From NCBI GenBank assembly GCA_036556265.1, contig DATBJU010000164.1:1-6776 (forward strand): a DNA stretch of 6,776 bases. Reading direction: 5' to 3'. The notes under the pieces were generated by a model, which saw nothing but the letters and a program-made list of their open reading frames with translations, had not been told where the DNA came from and did no database searches. This DNA is from JAUSIF01 sp036556265 (GTDB taxonomy: Bacteria > Pseudomonadota > Alphaproteobacteria > Rhizobiales > Xanthobacteraceae). Below are positions 1 to 5,177 of this stretch, piece after piece. Position numbers and translations under genes: made by a program. Position 1 is the stretch's first letter, and every line of letters starts with the position of its first letter.

Positions 1-490
1 TCATCGATGATAATACGAGCGTGCATGCAAGTCCGAAGAAGAACGGCAACCGTTCCTTGCCGGGCAGTTTCGGCAGATGCCGCATGCCCTCGATCCAGGC
101 TGTCACCGCCACGAAGTGCGCAGCGATGAACTGCACCCCGGCGCGCCGCTCGCCGCGCAAGAATGGCAGGATCGAAGCCGCCATGGGAAACAGCCGCACC
201 GAGGAGAGACCGACTGCGAGTGCGATGACGGGCGCGGCGTTGCCGGCGGCGTAGCCGCCGACCAGAAGCACCTGCGCAGGCAACGCCCAGACCAAGAGCG
301 TCGACAAGATCGCCGCGCCGAGCGGAAATCCGATGTCCCGCACGAGCCCGCCGAAGCCGATGAAGCTCGCAAACAGCACCGCCCCCTGCACCGACGTCCC
401 GGCCGCCCAAGCGCCCTGCAGGACCCGGCGCGCGCTGCTCGTTGGCGGCGCGGGTTCCGGGCCGTCAGTGGACGCGGCGGAATCAGACAC
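1..490 (-). CDS. AzlC-family branched-chain amino acid export permease, N-terminal part (cut by window edge)
   Basis: The minus strand is open from a GTG at 490 to the left edge, giving 163 residues without a stop; the C-terminal part lies outside. The protein starts MSDSAASTDG, with a Pro/Ser-rich leader to about residue 20. Hydrophobic segments follow: about 34-50, 57-83 (containing WALPAQVLLV, which fits the family's conserved ALPGQ-type motif), 86-110 and 118-133. The stretch SSVRLFPMAASILPFLRG (96-112) resembles the conserved Arg-containing region of AzlC proteins, which work with a small AzlD partner to export branched-chain amino acids or analogues. An in-frame TAA at 500-502 rules out a longer start, and no clear Shine-Dalgarno precedes the GTG, so a later start such as GTG 391 is possible. 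The gene lies 81 bases downstream of clpA on the same strand. An azlD partner would be expected to the left but cannot be seen. The family call is firm; the substrate is not. Confidence 0.82.
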   Translation of the reverse strand, partial: MSDSAASTDGPEPAPPTSSARRVLQGAWAAGTSVQGAVLFASFIGFGGLVRDIGFPLGAAILSTLLVWALPAQVLLVGGYAAGNAAPVIALAVGLSSVRLFPMAASILPFLRGERRAGVQFIAAHFVAVTAWIEGMRHLPKLPGKERLPFFFGLACTLVLSSM

Positions 491-571
491 GGAGGGACAT
501 TAGCGGAGCAAAGGCAGCACCACAGCGCGATCGACAATATGGATGGCAGCTCTGCAGAAAACGCGGGCGCG

Positions 572-3004
572 CTAGGCCCGAACGAGCGGCACCTTCGGGA
601 CCGGGCTGCCCGGTTTCGGCGGCCCGCCGCTTCCGTCGCCGCCAGGCTTTTTCGTCTTCACCTTGGGGCGCGGTGTCGCGCGCCGCTTCTTCTTTGGCGG
701 CATCTTTTCCGGACGCGGTGTGATCGGACCCTCCAGATATTCGAAGCCGAGTGTCCTCTCGCCTTCGTCCGAGCGCACGATGACGCGTACGTGCCCGCCG
801 GTCTTGAGCTTACCGAACAGCACCTCGTCGGACAGCGGCTTCTTGATGTGTTCCTGAATCAGTCGCGCCATCGGCCGCGCGCCCATCGACTCGTCGTAGC
901 CGCGTTCGACGAGCCAGTCCGCCGCCTCGGGCGAAAGCTCGATCGACACCGCGCGGTCGGCAAGCTGGGCCTCGAGTTGCAGCACGAACTTCTCGACCAC
1001 CTTCTTGATGATCTCCGGCGGGAGATGCGCGAAGGTGATGGTTGCGTCGAGCCGGTTGCGGAACTCGGGCGTGAACAGGCGATTGATCGCCTCCAAGTCG
1101 TCCCCTTCCCGCTTGGAGCGCGTGAAGCCGTACGCCGCGCGCGCGAGATCCGACGCGCCCGCGTTCGTCGTCATGATCAGGATCACGTTGCGGAAATCCA
1201 CCTGCTTGCCGTTGTGGTCGGTCAGCTTCCCGTGGTCCATCACCTGCAGAAGAATGTTGAACAGATCGGGATGTGCCTTCTCGATTTCATCGAGCAGCAA
1301 TACGCAGTGCGGAGTTTGGTCGACGTTGTCCGTCAGTAGCCCACCTTGGTCGAAGCCGACATACCCCGGCGGCGCACCGATCAACCGAGAAACCGTGTGC
1401 CGCTCCATGTATTCCGACATGTCGAAGCGGTGGATCGGCACACCGAGCGACGCCGCGAGCTGCCGCGCAACTTCGGTCTTGCCGACGCCGGTCGGGCCCG
1501 AGAATAGGTATGCGCCGATCGGCTTCTCCGGCTCACGCAGGCCGGCGCGCGCGAGCTTGATCGCGCCGGCGAGCGCCTCGATCGCCTTGTCCTGGCCGTA
1601 GACCACTCGCTTCAAATTGGCCTCGAGATTGACCAATACTTCCGCGTCGTCCTTCGACACGGTCTTCGGCGGCACGCGCGCCATGGTCGCGACGGTCGCC
1701 TCGATCTCCTTTACGCCGATCGTCTTCTTCCGCTTGGCCTCGGGTAGCAACATCTGCGCCGCACCGGATTCGTCGATCACGTCGATCGCCTTGTCCGGCA
1801 GCTTGCGATCGTGGATGTAGCGCACAGAAAGATCGACCGCCGCCTTGATTGCGTCGTTCGTGTAGCGCAGCCGGTGATATTCCTCGAAATAGGGCTTCAA
1901 TCCCTTGAGGATTTCAATCGCGTCCGGCACCGACGGCTCATTGACATCGATCTTCTGGAAGCGGCGCACGAGTGCGCGGTCCTTCTCGAAATATTGGCGG
2001 TATTCCTTGTAAGTTGTCGAGCCGATGCAGCGAAGCGTACCCGACGCCAGCGCGGGCTTGAGCAGGTTCGACGCGTCCATCGCGCCCCCCGACGTGGCGC
2101 CCGCCCCGATCACCGTGTGGATCTCGTCGATGAATACGATCGAGTTCGGATACGCCTCGAGCTCCTTGATCACCTGTTTGAGGCGCTCCTCGAAGTCGCC
2201 GCGATAGCGTGTGCCTGCGAGCAGCGTGCCCATGTCAAGCGCGAAGACGGTCGACGTCTTCAACACGTCCGGCACTTCGCCCATGACGATGCGGCGCGCC
2301 AATCCTTCGGCGATCGCCGTCTTGCCCACGCCCGGATCGCCCACGAACAGCGGGTTGTTCTTCTGTCGCCGGCACAGCACCTGGATCGTGCGCGCAATCT
2401 CGTTCTCGCGGCCGATCAGCGGATCGATTTTCCCGTCGCGCGCCTTCTTGTTGAGGTTGATGCAGTAGGCATCGAGCGCATCCGCTTTCTTTTTTCCGTC
2501 TTCGCCCGGCTTCGTGTCGGTGTCATCCTCGACGCCGCGCACGGGCTTGCTTTCGGACATGCCTGGACGCTTCGCGATACCGTGGCTGATGTAATTCACG
2601 GCGTCGTAGCGAGTCATGTCCTGTTCTTGCAGGAAAAAGGCGGCATGGCTCTCGCGCTCGGCGAAGATAGCGACGAGCACGTTCGCACCGGTGACCTCTT
2701 CCCGTCCCGACGACTGGACATGGATCACGGCACGTTGGATCACGCGCTGAAACCCGGCCGTGGGCTTCGAGTCATCGCTCGCGTCCATGACCAGGTTGTC
2801 CAGCTCGCCATCGATATAGTCGACAAGGTTGCGCTTCAGACGATCCAGATCGACGTTGCACGCGCGCATGACCGCGGCCGCGTCCTGGTCATCGGTCAGC
2901 GCGAGCAGCAGATGCTCAAGCGTCGCGTACTCGTGGTGCCGCTCGTTGGCGAGCGCCAGCGCACGATGCAGGGATTGCTCCAAGCTACGCGAAAACGTCG
3001 GCAT
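572..3004 (-). CDS. clpA: ATP-dependent Clp protease ATP-binding subunit ClpA
   Basis: This 810-residue AAA+ unfoldase (E. coli ClpA has about 758) threads substrates into ClpP in the cytoplasm. The Clp N-domain, where ClpS docks, covers about 1-145, followed by an acidic/Lys-rich linker. D1 shows Walker A GDPGVGKT (222-229), pore-loop Tyr267 in GTRYRGDFE and Walker B VFIDE (290-294). D2 shows Walker A GPTGVGKT (503-510), pore loop GYVG (547-550), Walker B LLLDE (569-573), an arginine-finger region FRNRLD (648-653) and sensor-2 GAR (708-710). There is no ClpB-type middle coiled coil, which separates it from ClpB/ClpC. The ClpP-docking tripeptide position appears to be YGF (625-627), where E. 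coli has IGL. Residues from about 760 form a Lys/Pro/Gly-rich tail absent from E. coli ClpA. The ATG at 3004 follows GAGGA with a 4-base gap. It lies 25 bases downstream of clpS, so the two are very probably co-transcribed. Confidence 0.98.
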   Translation of the reverse strand: MPTFSRSLEQSLHRALALANERHHEYATLEHLLLALTDDQDAAAVMRACNVDLDRLKRNLVDYIDGELDNLVMDASDDSKPTAGFQRVIQRAVIHVQSSGREEVTGANVLVAIFAERESHAAFFLQEQDMTRYDAVNYISHGIAKRPGMSESKPVRGVEDDTDTKPGEDGKKKADALDAYCINLNKKARDGKIDPLIGRENEIARTIQVLCRRQKNNPLFVGDPGVGKTAIAEGLARRIVMGEVPDVLKTSTVFALDMGTLLAGTRYRGDFEERLKQVIKELEAYPNSIVFIDEIHTVIGAGATSGGAMDASNLLKPALASGTLRCIGSTTYKEYRQYFEKDRALVRRFQKIDVNEPSVPDAIEILKGLKPYFEEYHRLRYTNDAIKAAVDLSVRYIHDRKLPDKAIDVIDESGAAQMLLPEAKRKKTIGVKEIEATVATMARVPPKTVSKDDAEVLVNLEANLKRVVYGQDKAIEALAGAIKLARAGLREPEKPIGAYLFSGPTGVGKTEVARQLAASLGVPIHRFDMSEYMERHTVSRLIGAPPGYVGFDQGGLLTDNVDQTPHCVLLLDEIEKAHPDLFNILLQVMDHGKLTDHNGKQVDFRNVILIMTTNAGASDLARAAYGFTRSKREGDDLEAINRLFTPEFRNRLDATITFAHLPPEIIKKVVEKFVLQLEAQLADRAVSIELSPEAADWLVERGYDESMGARPMARLIQEHIKKPLSDEVLFGKLKTGGHVRVIVRSDEGERTLGFEYLEGPITPRPEKMPPKKKRRATPRPKVKTKKPGGDGSGGPPKPGSPVPKVPLVRA

Positions 3005-3008
3005 CAGA

Positions 3009-3013
3009 TCCTC
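3009..3013 (-). promoter_or_regulatory. Ribosome binding site of clpA
   Basis: On the minus strand GAGGA stands 4 bases before the clpA ATG (codon 3002-3004). It supports this start and shows that clpA can be translated independently within the clpS-clpA message. Confidence 0.75.
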
Positions 3014-3029
3014 GTCCCGTGAAGCCCAA

Positions 3030-3365
3030 TCATTTCTTCTCCATCACGCATTGTAAAGGATGCTGATGCTTGCGCGCGAAATCCATGACCTGCGTGACTT
3101 TCGTCTCGGCGACCTCGTACGTGAAAACGCCACATTCGCCGACTCCGTTCTGATGCACATGGAGCATGATTCGTGTCGCGTCCTCGCGTGACTTGTTGAA
3201 AAATCTCTCCAGAACGTGCACCACGAACTCCATCGGCGTGTAGTCGTCGTTCAACAGCAGCACACGGTAGAGGTTCGGCCGCTTGGTCTGCGGCTTCACG
3301 CGGGTGACGACGGCCGTTCCGGTCCCCTCCTCGTCGCTACGGCGAGTCCGATCGTCGTTGGCCAT
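3030..3365 (-). CDS. clpS: ATP-dependent Clp protease adaptor ClpS
   Basis: ClpS binds the N-domain of ClpA and delivers N-end-rule substrates to ClpAP. From the ATG at 3365 the protein is 111 residues and starts MANDDRTRRS. It has a flexible polar leader to about residue 30 and then the compact ClpS core. The N-degron pocket is complete: Asn39, Asp40, Asp41 and Met45 in LNDDYTPMEF, and His71 in LHVHQNG, equivalent to Asn34, Asp35, Asp36, Met40 and His66 of E. coli. The conserved VAETKV strand (85-90) is present, and the protein ends HPLQCVMEKK. The frame stays open upstream with ATGs at 3428 and 3512, which would add 21 and 49 residues. None of the three starts has a convincing Shine-Dalgarno. 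I chose 3365 because the resulting N-terminus has the length and composition usual for alphaproteobacterial ClpS. Identity is near certain; the start is not. It is the first gene of the clpS-clpA operon. Confidence 0.93.
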   Translation of the reverse strand: MANDDRTRRSDEEGTGTAVVTRVKPQTKRPNLYRVLLLNDDYTPMEFVVHVLERFFNKSREDATRIMLHVHQNGVGECGVFTYEVAETKVTQVMDFARKHQHPLQCVMEKK

Positions 3366-3569
3366 CAGCTGAGCGGCGCGGCGTACGATCTTGGCAGTCA
3401 AGGGAAGTCTGGTCTCGGGCCGGTTCATGGGTATTGGACGCCAAATTCGGCTTGGAAGTGACAATTCCTTAGGGCTTGCCCGCCGCTGCGACGCAGGGAA
3501 GCACCCGATCATATGGTAGCGACAACGGCCGGCCTAGCCGCCGGGGCGCTGCCGATTGCCCCAATTTTA

Positions 3570-3611
3570 GCGATCCCGCTGCACTTGGTTAACTACCTAG
3601 GGCGATCCCGC
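3570..3611. repeat. 10-base direct repeat GCGATCCCGC, two copies 32 bases apart
   Basis: Identical copies lie at 3570-3579 and 3602-3611, a start-to-start distance of 32 bases, close to three DNA helix turns. Each sits near a CCAATT (3561-3566 and 3611-3616). A perfect 10-mer repeat in a region this short is unlikely by chance (roughly 1 in 100 for random sequence), and the phasing suits two sites bound on the same DNA face. A related CGATCCTG occurs upstream of the second TadG-like gene at 5074-5081. That it is an operator is inference. Confidence 0.5.
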
Positions 3612-3686
3612 CAATTGGCAAGAATGTCCGCGATTCGCGCAAGAACCGGTCAAGGAACCCTGCGCAGTGTGGCACGGACGCCACCC

Positions 3687-3690
3687 GGAG
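3687..3690 (+). promoter_or_regulatory. Ribosome binding site fixing the start of the first TadG-like gene
   Basis: GGAG stands 6 bases before the ATG at 3697. The second gene has the same GGAG-N6-ATG arrangement, and both proteins then begin MR-x-FWS. This favours ATG 3697 over the upstream in-frame GTG at 3667, which would add ten residues without a counterpart in the paralogue. Confidence 0.8.
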
Positions 3691-3696
3691 CCTGCC

Positions 3697-5013
3697 ATGC
3701 GTCACTTCTGGTCAGACCAGGAGGGCAACGTAGCCCTCCTCTTTGCGCTCGCCATGATTCCGGTCATCGGATCGATGGGAGTCGCACTCGACTACAGCAT
3801 GGCGTCCGCCTACCGCACCGACATCCAGAAGGCGCTCGATGCCACCGCCCTCGCCCTCACGCGAATTATGCCGGCCGACCAGGCAACGCTTGACGCGGTC
3901 GGCAACCAGTACTTTCAGGCCAACCTCGGCCCGAACACACTGACGAACCTTCAGCTCATTGTGACGCCCGACGTCGGCAAGCTGAAGCTCTCCGCCAAGG
4001 CCAAATACAAACCGCAAATGGCTCACATCGTTGGCGCCGAGACGGTCGACATCAGCACTAGTGCGGAAGCCAAGTGGAGCATCGGCAAAGTTGAGATCGC
4101 ACTCGTCCTCGACAACTCCTGGTCGATGAACTCGCTCGGGCGCATGACTGAACTGAAGAAGGCAGCGCACAACCTGCTCGACGTGCTCCAGAACGCGGCG
4201 AAGGCTCCCGGCGACGCCAAGGTGGCCATCATCGCGTTCGACTCGCGCGTGAACGTCGGCACGGCAAACGTCGGCGCCGCATGGCTCAAGTGGAACGACT
4301 GGGACGCCGCCAACGGCACGTGCAGCAAGTCGCAGTACACGTCACAGAGCTCGTGCACTTCGAACAACGGAGTTTGGACGCCCGCGAACCACAACACCTG
4401 GAACGGATGCGTCTGGGATCGCGACAAGTCCAACGACACGCTGGACGCCGCACCGACGAACAGCGCGACGAACTATCCCGCCTGGCAGTGCAACCATGGG
4501 CTCAGCAACCCGAACCTGGTTTCGCCGATGCTGCCGCTCACCATAAATTGGGGAACCGGTGAGAGCACGGACCCGACGACGCTGCATGGCAAGGTCAATC
4601 AGATGCAGCCTTCGGGTTACACCAACATCACCATCGGCCTTGTCTGGGGCTGGCACGCCCTGAGCGACACCGCCGTGATGATCGAAGCTGCGGCCAACAA
4701 CACCGACAATCTGCAAAAATATATCATCCTGTTGACCGACGGTGAGAACACGAAGAACCGCTTCAACGATTCCGAATCGACGATGAATACGCGCACGCGG
4801 GCCACTTGTACGAACATCCGGAACCTGACTAAGGCCGACGGCACCAACCTCATCAAAGTCTATACGATTCGCCTGATCGACGGCGATGACGACCTGCTCC
4901 GGGACTGCGCCACGACCCCGGACATGTTCAAGCCGGTCGAAAATGCCAGCGAACTCTCCGCCATCTTCAGTTCGATCGGCTCAGAGATCGCCAATTTACA
5001 CCTTTCCCGCTGA
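3697..5013 (+). CDS. TadG-like pilus-assembly-related protein with von Willebrand A domain (paralogue 1)
   Basis: The product is 438 residues. A short basic N-terminus (MRHFW) precedes a TadE/TadG-type segment, GNVALLFALAMIPVIG (10-25), forming one membrane helix that leaves the rest in the periplasm. Residues about 26-125 resemble the TadG linker region. The vWA domain runs from about 131 to the end with a MIDAS metal site: Asp139, Ser141 and Ser143 (DNSWS), Thr309 (GYTN) and Asp348 (LLTDG). Between about 190 and 295 it is interrupted by an insertion with four cysteines (209, 220, 238, 265); Cys371 and Cys404 may form another pair. TadG proteins belong to tight-adherence (Flp) pilus or related surface systems, and their vWA domains probably bind protein partners. 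No other tad/cpa gene is visible here, so a role in pilus assembly is unproven. The start was chosen from the ribosome binding site shared with the paralogue. The next gene, starting 164 bases downstream, is a clear duplicate. Confidence 0.9.
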   Translation: MRHFWSDQEGNVALLFALAMIPVIGSMGVALDYSMASAYRTDIQKALDATALALTRIMPADQATLDAVGNQYFQANLGPNTLTNLQLIVTPDVGKLKLSAKAKYKPQMAHIVGAETVDISTSAEAKWSIGKVEIALVLDNSWSMNSLGRMTELKKAAHNLLDVLQNAAKAPGDAKVAIIAFDSRVNVGTANVGAAWLKWNDWDAANGTCSKSQYTSQSSCTSNNGVWTPANHNTWNGCVWDRDKSNDTLDAAPTNSATNYPAWQCNHGLSNPNLVSPMLPLTINWGTGESTDPTTLHGKVNQMQPSGYTNITIGLVWGWHALSDTAVMIEAAANNTDNLQKYIILLTDGENTKNRFNDSESTMNTRTRATCTNIRNLTKADGTNLIKVYTIRLIDGDDDLLRDCATTPDMFKPVENASELSAIFSSIGSEIANLHLSR

Positions 5014-5025
5014 GGAGGCGGCCGA

Positions 5026-5043
5026 TCGATACAATTTTATCGA
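5026..5043. repeat. Inverted repeat TCGATA-N6-TATCGA
   Basis: A perfect 6-base inverted repeat with a 6-base AT-rich spacer starts 13 bases after the stop codon of the first TadG-like gene. Its symmetry and AT-rich centre would suit either a weak RNA hairpin or a binding site for a dimeric regulator. No T run follows, so it is not called a terminator. Confidence 0.4.
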
Positions 5044-5167
5044 AGCCACGCCCAAAACCTTAACGGCTTTAACCGATCCTGAACCGGCCAGCGCCGAATT
5101 CTCCTAAACTTCGATTCAAAGAAGGAATTGATCAACGATCGACGCGCAATCTGCGCAGGAAAGGCTC

Positions 5168-5171
5168 GGAG
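5168..5171 (+). promoter_or_regulatory. Ribosome binding site of the second TadG-like gene
   Basis: GGAG lies 6 bases before the ATG at 5178, with the same spacing and nearly the same spacer (ACTGCC versus CCTGCC) as in the first gene. The match supports both start choices. Confidence 0.8.
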
Positions 5172-5177
5172 ACTGCC

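Larger units (their letters stand above)
3366..3696. promoter_or_regulatory. Divergent intergenic region between clpS and the first TadG-like gene
   Basis: These 331 bases must hold the promoters for the leftward clpS-clpA operon and the rightward TadG-like gene. The clpS-proximal part (to 3512) is open in the clpS frame and could encode an N-terminal extension if an upstream start is used. The rest contains a perfect 10-base direct repeat GCGATCCCGC (3570-3579 and 3602-3611), two CCAATT copies (3561, 3611), a small inverted repeat CCGGC/GCCGG (3529-3544), the palindrome CTGCGCAG (3660-3667), and an inverted repeat GTGGC/GCCAC (3669-3684) next to the ribosome binding site. I see no match to the alphaproteobacterial housekeeping -35/-10 pair good enough to place a promoter on either strand. 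Confidence 0.55.
5014..5177 (+). promoter_or_regulatory. Leader between the two TadG-like genes
   Basis: This AT-richer 164-base gap begins with a perfect inverted repeat, TCGATA/TATCGA (5026-5043, 6-base loop), which lacks a T run and so is not a convincing terminator. It then carries TTAAC-N9-CGATCCTG (5060-5081), CGATTC (5112-5117), a small hairpin GCGCA/TGCGC (5144-5156) overlapping the palindrome CTGCGCAG (5151-5158), and GGAG (5168-5171). Related blocks occur in the same order before the first TadG-like gene. A separate promoter for the second gene is therefore plausible, though no -10/-35 pair stands out. Confidence 0.5.

Noticed and set aside
103..537. Minus-strand frame of 144 codons overlapping the AzlC-family gene
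   Set aside because: The translation is Arg/Cys/Ser-rich noise in another frame; the correct frame gives a clear AzlC protein.
545..571. Possible terminator after clpA (a CGC/GCG stem followed by TTTT on the minus strand)
   Set aside because: The stem has only three pairs, far too weak to call. Read-through into the AzlC-family gene cannot be excluded.
77..1339. Long plus-strand open frame (420 codons) antisense to clpA and the AzlC-family gene
   Set aside because: It lies opposite two recognisable minus-strand genes, its translation is Arg/His-rich without domains, and such frames arise readily from high-GC codon bias.
1811..3022. Plus-strand open frame of 403 codons antisense to clpA
   Set aside because: It is antisense to the conserved ClpA D1 and N-domain coding sequence and has the composition of a mirror frame, with no family resemblance.
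3385..3410. TTGACT on the minus strand upstream of clpS as a -35 element
   Set aside because: No acceptable -10 box follows at 16-18 bases, and neither a sigma-32 nor an EcfG-type partner element is present.
3513..3893. Plus-strand frame of 126 codons beginning in the clpS/TadG intergenic region
   Set aside because: It runs into the first TadG-like gene in another frame, its translated end is Arg/His-rich, and no ribosome binding site precedes it.
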